From Seison nebaliae (taxonomy: Eukaryota > Rotifera > Pararotatoria > Seisonacea > Seisonidae): a stretch of 40,553 bases of DNA. Position numbers and translations under genes: made by a program. The stretch is from assembly GCA_023231475.1 (NCBI GenBank), contig JALJEE010000638.1:1-40553 (forward strand). The letters are read 5' to 3'. Positions 11,262 through 22,145 of the stretch are shown here, in pieces (within the stretch, counting starts at the first letter, position 1; each line of letters begins with the position of its first letter). The notes under the pieces were generated by a model. It saw only the letters and a list, made by a program, of their open reading frames with translations. It was not told where the DNA came from and did no database searches.

Positions 11262-12697
11262 TCACTTACACAATAAATAACTTTCCACTAAACTTTTCAA
11301 AGACATATTCTTTTTCGATGTCAATTTATCGCTCATTGATTGATCCTCTAATTTTTCTGTTAATGATTTTGGTAAAGGTAATTCAGATGATGGACAGGGA
11401 GGTGGTCGATTGATAAAAAATGGTGATTTCAACGCCTAAATTAATTTGAATTTTGAAATATTTTCAAAAAATTCATTTAACTTCTGTGGTCGTAATCCGT
11501 TTAGCGGGATTGAGCATCATCATTTCTGATAATAACATCAGCAGATCTTCGGAAGCTGCCGTAAATATTTGATTGAGAGGAACTGGTTCACGTGGATGAG
11601 GTTCTATATATCCACTTAATGATTTGACATTCTTCAAATGAGAATGATAAAAAACTTGAAAAAAAAAATCTGACTGGCCAGTTGTCCGTATTGGGAGTTC
11701 CGAAAACATTAAATATTTTCGATAATTGTTCAAGTTCGTTAGCGCCTGGCAAAAATGGATTCTTAAAGAATTTTCTTAAGAATTTTGAATTTGATAATTT
11801 ATGAGAAATATAACTCGCAACAATAATTCTGCCAAAATGCATCCCACACTCCACATATCCACACCAGTTCCATAGAATCTGGCACCATAAATTAATTCTG
11901 GTGGTCGATACCATCTGTAAAAAAAAATTATTTCTTAAAAAAAATTCAATAAATTTAATAACATTGTAATGACTTGGGGAGTCATTTGTCGATTGGGTGT
12001 TCCGAATCGTTTGGCTAAACCAAAATCTCCAATTCTCAAATTGCCTTCTGAACTAATTAATAAATTGTTGGGCTTAAGATCTCGATGGAGGAGACCGTTA
12101 GCATGAATGAACTCCAAACCACGTAACAACATCATCATATATGATTTGATGATGGAGAGTGTCATTGGAATAGATAAATCTCGAATGACATGTGATAAAT
12201 CGCCGATCATAAATTCGAAAACGAGATTGATCAATTTCGATCGATTGACATAAACATCGATTAACTGAAAGAAAATGAAGTAAATGATAAAAAGAGAAAA
12301 TGAGGAACGTTGAGAATATGATCATGTTCAATTTCACGAAGTAGTTTTATTTCACGTAATGCCGTTAAATCTATTCCATTAATCCAATCTGATCGATCAG
12401 TCACTTTTAACTGGAATTTAATCGATAAAATTCAAAAAAAAATTTTATTATTCACTTGTTTTATGGCAACTTCTTTAGTTTTGATTAAGTCAAGTGCCTT
12501 ATAAACAACAGCGTATTGACCTTCACCTAAAAATTTCAATTTTTTGTATCTTCCTTTCTCCGCGAAATGTTCATTCGTCTGAACAGCAGTTGGAATGGAA
12601 AATATTCATTAAGAAACATTAGTCTGTTAAATTTAACATTTTCTTCATTCTCCTCCATAAATTTCTCCATTTTTTCCATTTCAACATCTTCTCCCAT
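11262..12697 (-). CDS. CDK7: Cyclin-dependent kinase 7
   Basis: The catalytic subunit of the CDK-activating kinase and of TFIIH, which phosphorylates CDK T-loops and the RNA polymerase II C-terminal domain. Exons are 12638-12697, 12456-12578, 12309-12410, 11963-12264, 11815-11914, 11675-11761, 11482-11631 and 11262-11435, giving 365 residues (human 346). Diagnostic parts are the Gly loop [13 protein letters not shown], catalytic K60 (VAIK), the cyclin-binding helix [11 protein letters not shown] in place of PSTAIRE (E81), HRDLKPNN (D157), [16 protein letters not shown] (D175) and T-loop T190, equivalent to human T170. [19 protein letters not shown] is also characteristic. The CDK7-typical Arg before WYR is Ile (TIWYR), as in cell-cycle CDKs. 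Five of seven introns start GTT; intron 2 starts GTG and intron 6 GTC. The start is the first of four in-frame ATGs in an acidic N-terminus; any of them could be used. Confidence 0.93.
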
Positions 12698-13179
12698 TTT
12701 CCTCTCCGAATGAACAAAATAGAATATAAAGAAATTGAAAAATCTTCCAAATAGAGAAAGTTGGAATAGAAATATTTTACAAAGAAGTTTTGAATATTGG
12801 GAGGAAAGAGAATGTAAAAAGAAGTTCTTATTTTTCCAAAAATATTTATTAACAACTTATTTTTGGAGAATGGAAATTGTGTAAAATTTTAATTAAAAAA
12901 AAAATTTCGTAAAATTTTTAATGAAAAAATAATTCCATAAAATTTTTAATAAAATTACAAAGTAAAATGGCAATACGCTGGGGAAAGGAATATTGGAAAG
13001 AGAGAGAGAGAGGGGAGAGTGATAGATGTCTGATTCGCAAATTAATGAAATTTAGTGAAAACTAATTTTTTAAGTTTAACAAAAAATATTCGATGTGATT
13101 TGGGGGAATTTACAAAAAGAAAGTTACTCTCTTCTTAAAAAAAATTCGGAATTTCATAGTAGTAAAATGAGGAATAGAT
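12698..13179. other. Gap between CDK7 and the RSKR-like kinase
   Basis: AT-rich spacer with short A/T homopolymer runs and a (GA)n stretch near 13000. It should hold the kinase 3' UTR and the CDK7 promoter. No gene is seen. Confidence 0.5.
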
Positions 13180-14958
13180 TCAAATGACTGTTTCTAAAAG
13201 AATGGATGAGGAATGATTAGTTGTAATATCTTCATTGCTACTTAATATATCGCTACTTTCGAATAAGCTTGTAGTACAAGCACCACTGCTCTCGCTCAGA
13301 TGTGGATAGTGACCACTTTGATTAAGTCTCATGTTGTCCTCATATTCTTCGTAATGGTGACTATGATGGTGGTTCGGATGGTTTTGTTGATTGGAATTTT
13401 TTAGATGATGTCCATGATGTGTTTGATGTTGAGAATGTGGATTGGAATAATCTTGATGAAAAAGATGATTGCTACTTCGATGGAGATGTGTTGTGGAATT
13501 TGAACAATCATATGATTTGGATACAACCGAATTATATTTGCTGAGATATTGAAATATATTAATTTGTTGAATTCTTTCCAAATCGAATGATGCCGTTTTC
13601 ATAAATGATGTATATCTTAATTGAGATAAGTTTTTTATTCTTCTTGTTGGATTTCTTGATAATAGTCTCGTTATACAACTATTCGCTTCTACTCCATATT
13701 TCAATGGAAGTTCTATTCGATTTTTTATCAGTTTTTCAGCCATCGTCATTCGATTAGTACATCCGTTAATCGGATATTTACCAACGACTAAAGCATACAT
13801 TAAAATACCTAACGACCACCAATCAACACAATGGTCGTACGGTTGAACTTGAAGGATTTCTGGTGCCATATATTGGAGAGTGCCACAAACAGTTGTTGTA
13901 TAATTGCCAATTGGGAGATATTTTGATAAACCGAAATCCACAATTTTTAAATGTCCACGTTTCGATAATAAAATATTTTCCATTTTCACATCTCGATAAA
14001 GAATTCCACGACGATGGAGAAATTCTAATACGAGAGAAACTTCGACTAAATAAATTTTGATGATTTCTAATGGAATTTGTCCTCGCATCTTTGACCATAA
14101 TGCCAACAATTCACCATTGGGGACATATTCGCTAACGATATAAAGGAAACGTTTTGATTGCCAGAATGAATGGACAGGTACGACTAGAGTGGGTAATGAT
14201 TGACCAATTTCATTTTGAATTAACGCCTCGTCTTTGACTTGTTGGACGGCGAGATCGGACATGATTTGTTGTTTCGACATAATTTTCATTGCGTAGACAA
14301 TATCAGTTTCATTGAAGCTAACTTTGAGAACATTACCGAAAGCACCGTTAGCTATGATATCGAGAACGGTGAAATCGCCTTCAGTTATCGGGCCTTTGAT
14401 AGAGAATTCAGGATGGAATAATGCTTCGTGTAATGACACTGGATAATTAATAGTTGCTTCTTTGAGACTTTTAGATCGTGTGTCATTGACATTCTGTTGG
14501 AGTAGAAGTCGCTTCCTCCAATTCGATCTTTCTTTCTCCTCGTAATTATTCCGTCGATATTGAGTATTTGATGGAATTTCATGTCGTTTTCTACGATCGA
14601 ATATCGACAATTCTAAATCACCGTCTTCATCATCATCGTCGTCGTCACCATTCGAATGATTTTTGAAGGAAAGATGCCGATAGATGTTGGAGAGAAACTT
14701 TCTGATTCGTAAACCATCGTCGATGGAATCGGGAGTGGTTGTGGAAGGAAGACGTCCGCTAATCCGACGACGACTTAATTGTCGTTTGGAAAGTTGTTGA
14801 GGGAAGGCAGCAGAATGTTTAATTTGTTCCAATTGCATTTTCCATCGATCATGCTTACTCCCGTTCGTCACATTAGGAACTATAGGCGACGATGTCGTAT
14901 AAGAATAAGTTAAATTGATATTGGGAGAATCGGTTTGATAATTCGATGATTTAGTCAT
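13180..14958 (-). CDS. RSKR: AGC kinase, ribosomal S6 kinase-related (RSKR/SgK494-like)
   Basis: A single-exon kinase of 592 residues. The catalytic domain spans about 196-455. It is preceded by FHPEFSIKGPITEGDF, which resembles the RSKR lead-in, and contains K225 (AMKI), YRDVKMENILL (D323) and DFGLSKYLP (D341), then VCGTLQYMAPEIL and DWWSLGIL. VKMEN in the catalytic loop and CGTLQYMAPE are RSKR signatures. The first glycine of the Gly-rich loop is Ala (ANGAFG, 203-208). The flanks are low complexity: a basic N-terminus, an Asp/Glu run (105-114), and a long C-terminal stretch dominated by His, Asn and Ser. I see no AGC hydrophobic motif. RSKR is a poorly studied relative of p70 S6 kinase, and the substrate is unknown. 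Lack of introns is unusual beside its intron-rich neighbours and suggests intron loss or an old retrocopy. Confidence 0.8.
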   Translation of the reverse strand: MTKSSNYQTDSPNINLTYSYTTSSPIVPNVTNGSKHDRWKMQLEQIKHSAAFPQQLSKRQLSRRRISGRLPSTTTPDSIDDGLRIRKFLSNIYRHLSFKNHSNGDDDDDDEDGDLELSIFDRRKRHEIPSNTQYRRNNYEEKERSNWRKRLLLQQNVNDTRSKSLKEATINYPVSLHEALFHPEFSIKGPITEGDFTVLDIIANGAFGNVLKVSFNETDIVYAMKIMSKQQIMSDLAVQQVKDEALIQNEIGQSLPTLVVPVHSFWQSKRFLYIVSEYVPNGELLALWSKMRGQIPLEIIKIYLVEVSLVLEFLHRRGILYRDVKMENILLSKRGHLKIVDFGLSKYLPIGNYTTTVCGTLQYMAPEILQVQPYDHCVDWWSLGILMYALVVGKYPINGCTNRMTMAEKLIKNRIELPLKYGVEANSCITRLLSRNPTRRIKNLSQLRYTSFMKTASFDLERIQQINIFQYLSKYNSVVSKSYDCSNSTTHLHRSSNHLFHQDYSNPHSQHQTHHGHHLKNSNQQNHPNHHHSHHYEEYEDNMRLNQSGHYPHLSESSGACTTSLFESSDILSSNEDITTNHSSSILLETVI

Positions 14959-15264
14959 TATCGTTTTCTAATTCATTCAATCGTACCATCCGCCTCGCAA
15001 TTCCTTATTCGATATAATTATTCATTTCATCTTCTTTCTCACATTAAACAAATCTTCCTTCTTCTCAACAATCACTTGTTTTCTTCCTCTACGAACAAAT
15101 GAATAGACAAGAAGATAATTCAATAAAAAATAAAGTTGTTTTCCTTCAAATCAATCGCCAATTATACGAGTAAAGAACGAATATTTCCAAATTCGAATGA
15201 GAAAACGGATTATTTTTTACCTATCATTCAATCATTCTTTGCCTTGATATGGTAAACAACAGAA

Positions 15265-15294
15265 AATAATAATAATAATAATAATAATAATAAT
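15265..15294. repeat. (AAT)n microsatellite
   Basis: About ten AAT units in the intergenic DNA between the RSKR-like kinase and the bS6m gene. Confidence 0.9.
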
Positions 15295-15585
15295 TATCAG
15301 AATGGGAATAAAAGGACATTTGAAGTAAAATATAATTGAAATCGATCAGAAATTATTGACGATACATGAAAGAATAGTCAACTGAAGAATAAAAAGGGAA
15401 ATTGCAGGAACGAAATGGAATCTCTCGCAAACAATTGAAGGGAAAAAAACTTTCATTTCTTCCTTCCTTCCCCTCACTCAAGCGGTATGCTACTAGACGA
15501 TATTTGTTATATGCTTCTCTATGTCTCTGCTGATCGTATTAGGCATAAGAAAATAATATTGGTAATACTACAACGACTAACAGTT

Positions 15586-15605
15586 GTAGTAGTAGTAGTA
15601 GTAGT
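15586..15605. repeat. (GTA)n microsatellite
   Basis: Six to seven GTA/TAG units followed by GTCGTCG, in non-coding DNA. Confidence 0.85.
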
Positions 15606-17024
15606 CGTCGTATATGATGGAAATCGATGTAAATAGAGAAGGCGAATTTCGTTAGAGATATGTCTACATGGCAATCGTGTTGCAGAGCCGAGAAGAATTC
15701 TAATGATTGAAGTTCGATGAAAAGACAAAAAAAAATTTTTTGGATGTTGTTGATGAATCGTAATTTGATTAGCCTTCTATAATAACATGCAGTCTATCCA
15801 TCCATCCCATCCATCATATTAGATAGATTTTATCTGTTACCCCCTCCAACCCAGCATCTCGGAGAGGTAATGCAATAATATTAGCATTACCAGCCAATCT
15901 TCCAATTCCTACGTTTGCATATTAGATGATGTGTGTGAGGATTGAGCTAAAGGAAATTTCATAAATCTACTTTCTCACTTAATTTCAACAGTCATTCGTT
16001 TACTTACATGAATGTGCAGTTGTACATTCTTATCTTATCCATCCTCTTCTTCCTCCTCCCCCTAACTTTTCACATCCAATTACTGCTCCATAAACAACAA
16101 GAGAATCATTAAGGTTATCCAACTCCCACATGAAACTATCAATACGTGTGAATTTATAAACATGAACTTTGATAGATAAATTCCGACTGAAGTGACGTGA
16201 ATGAATTTGAAGGAATTCCATTACCAATTCATCATTTCCATTTGTCGCCAAACAAATATTTGAACTCTAATCAAATATATTCTCCTCGTTATTATTATCA
16301 GTTTCAATCAATGTTCCATTGTCATCTACCTCAAAGATTGTAAAAACATATTTACCTTCTAAAAAATAATCCCCCGAACTTACAGAGATTATTTGAAATA
16401 ATGTGCTACAAAAAAATAGTTTAATTTCTATTCAAAAACTCTCATTGTTCGAAGGTGGAGAAGAATTACTTTAAAATAAACATTGAAAGCAATTTAAAAG
16501 AATTGGAGGGAGCAGACTTTCCATCAAATCATATTCATATAATTGTAAGTTGCACCTTGATTCTCATAATCTTTTGTTTATCACATGAATTCTTTTTTGA
16601 AAGTCCCTCCTTTTTTTCCCAAATACATATCAAATACTTTCAAATGTACATATATATATATTTAAGCTTTTATTGTCTTCTTGTTGACTACAAGAGAACC
16701 TAGCTTAAAATATGATTGCTCAACTATAGACTAGAATGCTGCTAAGTCCTCCCAACAAACCGTCCTAACTACAAGAAATTATTGTTCGAATTTTAATTTC
16801 CTTCATAAATTCATCAATTTCCCGTCTGCTAATCATACACATGGACTTATTAGGTAATTATTCATTTATCCGAATAATAGAAATGGAACATCTTTAATTA
16901 AATTGTACTTGATCTCTATTACAATTTCTCTTCCCACTCTTTTACCGAACATTGTCGAAAGAATCGAATATCAGAAACTTCAAATGATTTTAAAAAATTT
17001 TTTAAATAATTCAAATATTGAGCT

Positions 17025-17541
17025 ATGGTTGCATATGAACTGCTATTGGTACTCCGTTCGTCCGGAAGAGTTTGTCTTTTATAATAGCGGAATTATAATT
17101 TTTTCAGACGAAATTGGTGGAGACTATTAAAAGATGTTCATTAAAAATTGATGGAATCATTCGTTCATTCAATAATTTGGGAGAACGTGATCTCCATCAA
17201 CCAACTCGAAAACATGATGAAACTTTCTATTCAGGCCAGTTCGTTTCCTTCTCTAATTCCATATCAAATTTCTTTTCAGTTATTTTCTCATTACTTATTC
17301 CGCTCCACCAAAATTTAATAAGAATTTGATTGATGGCATGAATCGAGATAAGGATGTCATTCGTTCCACTATCGTCAATGTACCCGAGAAATTTCTGAAA
17401 GTTCCGCCAAACGCCATTTTAGATGTTGATTGTGAATGTGAAGAAAATAACAAATTTATTGACGATCCAATCGATGTCTATCGGAAGTACAATCGCGACG
17501 AAAAGAGACGTCTATACAAAGATTTCGGTGTTCGCTTATAA
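17025..17541 (+). CDS. MRPS6: Mitochondrial small-subunit ribosomal protein bS6m
   Basis: Mitoribosomal protein bS6m, 145 residues, from exons 17025-17069, 17108-17238 and 17280-17541. The introns are 38 and 41 nt with donors GTTTGT and GTTCGT. The spliced protein begins MVAYELLLVLRSSGR, matching the MxRYEL-LILK start of the family, and contains IIRSFNNLGERDL (family: NLGERxLP), SGHYFLITYSAPP (family: GYFLxxFYAP) and NRDKDVIRSTIV (family: SRDxDVIRxxIV). The first two exons are too short to stand out as open frames. In bacteria and mitochondria S6 packs with S18 on the platform of the small subunit. The C-terminus extends about 20 residues past the human protein. The gene ends 362 bp from the convergent potassium-channel gene, and an AATAAA lies about 45 bp past the stop. 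Confidence 0.88.
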
Positions 17542-17903
17542 AAAATTTCCTGATATTCTCTTACAGATAATTTTCATTTGTTATAATAAAAACTTTCATT
17601 TTTTTGGAAACTTTTAAAATTTTTTGAAACTATCAAAATTAATTTTCTTTTTTCTTTTTTAATTGACAGTTCATTGTGAGTTTAGTTCAATAAAATTATA
17701 ATAAAATTATTATCTTATTTTCTTTCTAAATTCACCCCGAGGAGGTTTGATCTTATAATAAATAATAATAATAATAATAAAATAAAAAATTCTATAAATT
17801 AATTTAGAAATTGAATTGAGGAAGAATGAAAACATTTGATAAGAATTCTTTATTTGGATATAAGAGAATTTTATTAAATAAAAAAATTTAGATGACAAAA
17901 AAA
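17542..17903. other. Convergent gap between bS6m and the K2P channel
   Basis: Very AT-rich, with poly-T and (AAT)n runs. It should hold both 3' UTRs, and polyadenylation-like hexamers occur in both orientations. No gene is seen. Confidence 0.5.
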
Positions 17904-19671
17904 TCAAATTGAATCATGACGTCGACGTTGGAGTCGTTTCTTTTTTAGTTCGTTCCATTGTTGAGTTTTTTGTTCGTAAGTGAATAGATTGTATAAATCG
18001 AAATTGGTTAAATTGGAAGTTTGAATATCTTTCAGATGAGACGTCCTTAAAGAATTGAGGAGAGACACAGATCCAGGTAAGTTCTTGTGTTCAATAGCGA
18101 CAGCCACCGGATGGATTGTTGAACATTCGACATCGACATCTTTCGATTTGCAGTCGTTCGGTTGTAAGAGAAGTGAATGACTGAGATAATATTTGGAATC
18201 ATTTGAAGAAATTAAATTAACAATTGGCATTTTCTTCATGAAGAATAATTGTTGTGTCATCATTGATGATTGTCGAGATGCAGCGTTCTCTGCACCCACA
18301 TCAATATGGACATCATGTTTATAAAAGTGTCGATAATCAGTTGTTAGATAACAAGGAGTATAACTATCACCGAAACTGCGAACGACTTCCTTCTTTATTT
18401 GACTTGAGTCATCGTCTCGATTTTGTGATGAATTTTTTAATTGTCGCCGATTCTTCACATCGTTCACATTGGATGGCACACAATTGGCACAACAACATCT
18501 ATTGAGAATACTTTTCTGTGATTTGGAGAATTGGAAACGGAAACACGATTGATATTCACAAGAACAAACGGAAACTAGATCCTCTTCTTCCGGTTTCTCT
18601 TCTTTGTCTTTGATGACAATTCGAGTGTTCTCACTAATCACATCTCCTTTCACTGTGACTTGTTGTCGAATAGCTTCTTCTAATTGTAACTTCTCTTTTC
18701 GTTCTTCTTCCGTATTAATAGAGACTAATTTCAAAACTAATAAATTTATACTGGAAGCACCAAATGTGAGAACTGATACGATGAAGAGAACGGTAAACGC
18801 ATAATAAGCTGGTGATCGATTTAACATCTCCTTCTTTTGCATCGGCACATAATCACCAAAACCGATTGTGGTCAAAGTAATGAAACAATAATAAACAGCT
18901 TCGAAATAACTCCAATTCTCTTTATAATGAAATATGGCGGCGGCTGAAAAAACGGTAAACATACTCAGACAAAATTCTGCGAGAATAATTTCCATTTGAG
19001 TAATTTGTTGAGTTTTCGCTTTCATTTTCAATTGAATCAATTTCTCCGATTGTTCCAATGATGTTTTAGTTAGATGTCCGAAACGTTTCTGCTCGTTTTT
19101 GACATGTCTCTTCAATTGATAATATTGATAAGAATAATATTTCTGTTTCGTTACCATCATAATATGTGCGAGAAATGTATTTATACGTTCACCGACACTC
19201 TGGAACATAATGATGGAAATTGGAATTCCAACAATCGCATAAATAATCGTAAATATTTTACCACTAAATGTGACGGGTGTCGAATGACCATAACCTGAGA
19301 ATATTCAAAAATAAATTTTAAAAAAAATTCAAAAATAAATTTAAAAAAAAACCTATTAATGATGTGACGATGAGACAATAGAAGAAAGCGCCGGGAAATT
19401 GCCATTGGGAACCGGCCATCATTTTCTTCTTTCGCCAGAATGTGTTGATTAGTTGTTGCATATCATTTTCAGTGACATTATATTTCTCTTTGATTTGTTT
19501 CGTTACGTTTTTATAACGATTATAATCTGATTGTTCGCGACTCGATTCCAATCGATCAAAAACGGCGGCACCAATTAACAGATAAGTGAAAGTACAAATT
19601 ATGAGGGAGAGTGTCCTTATATTTTGCCGTTTTATGGAAATGTTGTCGTTCAACTTATCGCGCGTCGTCAT
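17904..19671 (-). CDS. TASK-like two-pore-domain potassium channel
   Basis: A K2P leak channel of the TASK (KCNK3/KCNK9) group, 569 residues, from exons 19353-19671 and 17904-19294 with a 58-nt intron (donor GTTTTT) inside the first pore loop. The N-terminus IKRQNIRTLSLIICTFTYLL and GAAVFDRLES are TASK signatures. The second pore loop is TTIGFGDYVP, followed by the TASK-like SINLLVLKLVSINTEEER. The first pore reads SLIGYGHSTP: the Thr of the canonical TIGYG filter is Leu105. Residues after about 315 form a long cytoplasmic tail with a cysteine cluster (SVCSCEYQSC ... RCCCANC), possibly palmitoylated or metal-binding. NVT sequences lie in the extracellular cap. TASK channels set resting potential and respond to pH. 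Changed ion selectivity is possible here but is inference. Confidence 0.92.
19304..19351. repeat. Two-copy 24-bp tandem repeat inside the K2P intron
   Basis: The unit TTCAAAAATAAATTTT plus A8 occurs at 19304-19327 and again, with one substitution, at 19328-19351. It makes up most of the 58-nt intron, so the intron seems to have nearly doubled by local duplication. Confidence 0.8.
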
Positions 19672-20126
19672 TTAACGATACATGAATAGTATTTTTGGGT
19701 GGTGGAAAGACAGAGATAAAGAAACACGAAATATTTCTGAAGAGAAATAAACGAATTTAATTTGTGATAATGTCGAACAAGTGAATAGTAAATATGGGAA
19801 GAAATTAGGAAGATTACTGAGGAATAAATTTATTAACTGCAACATTTGGAAGAAGGCAGGGGACGGATGTACAAATGATTTTCTTCTTCCGTTCATTAAT
19901 CATTAACTTTTATCTAGAGAATAACTGAAATGTCTCTATGAAATGTCTCTCGATGTGATTCGATCTCGGAAGATTTCTGGTGAATTAAAGGAACAACATC
20001 ATTCCAAAATGAAATATTCGTCCTCCATATTAAACTATCAATCAATGGGAAAGACGATACAAACCGAATTTGGTTAGACTATCTCCAATATCGACTCAAC
20101 TTCTTTTGCTTTCTCATAAAAGAAAA

Positions 20127-20160
20127 TTCTTCTTCTTCTTCTTCTTCTCCCTCCTCCTCC
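20127..20160. repeat. (TTC)n/(TCC)n pyrimidine microsatellite
   Basis: Seven TTC units followed by CTCC units, about 460 bp upstream of the K2P start, in non-coding DNA. Confidence 0.85.
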
Positions 20161-20744
20161 CAATGAACTATGGTGACATATAATGTGATTATTTGCATAA
20201 TAATTCGCTGCTCCCGGAGATGTTCCTATCAGATCATTGGAATAATTATACTTTTCTTATACAATTTCCCTTCCAACGAACAATAATTCTCCGAAATCGT
20301 TCTTCTCCCCCCAAAACTGGTAAAGATGTGATATAAGATGTGAGTTTTACAAATCTCTCATCATCATCAAGACTATCATTCTTTTAGTAACGAGATTTCA
20401 TAATGATCATATAATGCAAACTCATTATTTCCTCATTAAACACCAACTAGAAGTATGTAATAATATCTCATCTTCTTACTCAACCTAATGTACTTCGTAA
20501 ATTATCGTTTTCTTCCATTTCACCACTAAACTCATTCGAAACCGTTGAACAATCCATAACTATACTACATAATACCTATAAACCAATTTATTTATAATAA
20601 CATTCGTCTCCAATTTAACCTTTAAGATATTTCTGGGATTATTTTCATTAAGAATTCTCTTTTTAAATTAAACGGAAATGTCCTCATAATTTCTTTTCTA
20701 ATTCAAACCCGAAGAAAAGTCATTTATTTTTTTATGAATAACTA

Positions 20745-21056
20745 TCAGACAATTGTGTTTAAGAGTTTGACGAAAAAAGAATTAGATGAATGAATAATGA
20801 GGTAAGGATAAATATGGAATTCGTACATTTCACACATCATAATTAATAATAAGTATATTTTAATGGGCATTTCTCCGGAAACAATATCGAAGCTATTCCT
20901 TAATATTTTTGGGCTTAAATGTTCGTTTATATGACAGCAGCTGAGATACTTCATCATTGGACATTCCAAATCACCTTCTTTTGTTCGAACAACGTATTGG
21001 ACGATAGTCATAAATAAAAATGGAATGATAAAATTCAAACTTTCCGTCTTCAACAT
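20745..21056 (-). CDS. Possible small secreted or membrane protein
   Basis: A weakly supported 103-codon open frame. It begins with a plausible signal peptide (hydrophobic LNFIIPFLFMTIVQYVV) followed by a short segment with three cysteines (ECPMMKYLSCC) and a second hydrophobic stretch. No family is recognised and no splice partner is evident. In DNA this AT-rich a chance frame of this length with hydrophobic residues is possible. Confidence 0.25.
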   Translation of the reverse strand: MLKTESLNFIIPFLFMTIVQYVVRTKEGDLECPMMKYLSCCHINEHLSPKILRNSFDIVSGEMPIKIYLLLIMMCEMYEFHIYPYLIIHSSNSFFVKLLNTIV

Positions 21057-21793
21057 ATGATGTGGGACAATTCGTACATGGAATTGAAATCTTCCAAAAG
21101 ATGTTAAAATTCAGAGGACGAATCGACTTTAATTATATATAGATTATTTTTGTTTATTTGTTTATCTATTTTTAGAAAACATGATTAGCTTACTTGAAAT
21201 TCAAGGTAAATTTAAAGTTACATAATTATTTTGCAATTAGCCAAATAAATTAAACAAATTCAATTTCAACCTAGAAAACAACCCCAATACTTTATAATAG
21301 TTCCTAATAATCTTTTTATGTTAAATTTATGGAATTTTTTGTTCGTAGCTGAGAAAAATGAATCTACATTAATAATCGATGGCTGAATTGGGAACATATC
21401 GTCTATATGTGATCTAGTTATATTTCGTTATTCGGACAAATATTAATATTATCAATAAAGAAAATATTCATCAACAGTATTAGGTAGATCCTGCGAATCA
21501 CACGATAGATTATACGTAGCTGGAGCGGATATCACATTTCCTAGGAATTCTTATGTGGAATGATGATGTATCTTTATGAAACTTTCTCCTTTCGTTCTTC
21601 GAGAGGAGAAAATTCTTTATCGAAAGTAGATTATGTGCCCTATTCGGACACATGTTTTCTTATGTCCAAAATGTAAACGATATAATTTATGGCATTTTAT
21701 GAATTTACATTAATGTCTCGCTTCATCGGAATAATCGATGTGCTTTATAATTGTAGAGACGAAATGAATAAATTTAATTAATTAATTCTTCAT

Positions 21794-22131
21794 TCAAACT
21801 GTCATTTCGAAAGTTTCTGATGATTTTTCTTCAAAGATTCCCATAAAAGAATTAACTACTTTCCATTCGGTATTATTGGGAAGTATGAGCACAGATGGTA
21901 CGATACCTGAAAATAAATTTTGGCAGATAATATTGAAAAGAACAGTTCTTCTCAACAACAATTCTCTTTTGAGTTTCACAATACAATATTATGGAATCGA
22001 TATAAAATAAATTATTCGTCTTTCTTCCATGAAGAGAATTCGAACAAAAAAAAAGATAATTAGACAATTCCTATCTGTCCTAACAAATTTCGCATGACAA
22101 TAAACATAATACATATATAAAGTTGATTCAT
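21794..22131 (-). CDS. Possible three-exon small secreted protein
   Basis: The family is not recognised. Three segments join in phase: 22066-22131, 21944-22019 and 21794-21906, with introns of 46 nt (donor GTCTAA) and 37 nt (donor GTTCTT), giving 84 residues. The first exon reads as a signal peptide (MNQLYICIMFIVMRNLLG). The mature part, about 60 residues, has two cysteines (ILYCETQ and EKNCIVPS) and ends FEMTV. Support comes from three exons keeping phase, intron lengths typical of this genome and the clean leader. There is no homology. Its ATG lies only 14 bp from another leader-like frame on the opposite strand (22146), so at least one of the two is probably not real. Confidence 0.35.
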
Positions 22132-22145
22132 CTTCTTTTCGATAA

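Larger units (their letters stand above)
14959..17024. other. Divergent 2-kb spacer, RSKR-like kinase to bS6m
   Basis: Both flanking genes read outward, so both promoters should lie here. Two trinucleotide microsatellites are present. The open frames at 15519-15728, 16030-16251 and 16455-16703 show no domain, signal peptide or splice support. Confidence 0.5.
19672..21793. other. Upstream region of the K2P channel
   Basis: Apart from the pyrimidine microsatellite and the doubtful frame at 20745-21056 I see no features. The proximal part should contain the K2P promoter. Confidence 0.45.

Noticed and set aside
13823-14421. Frames overlapping the RSKR-like kinase on both strands
   Set aside because: They are shadows of the kinase reading frame.
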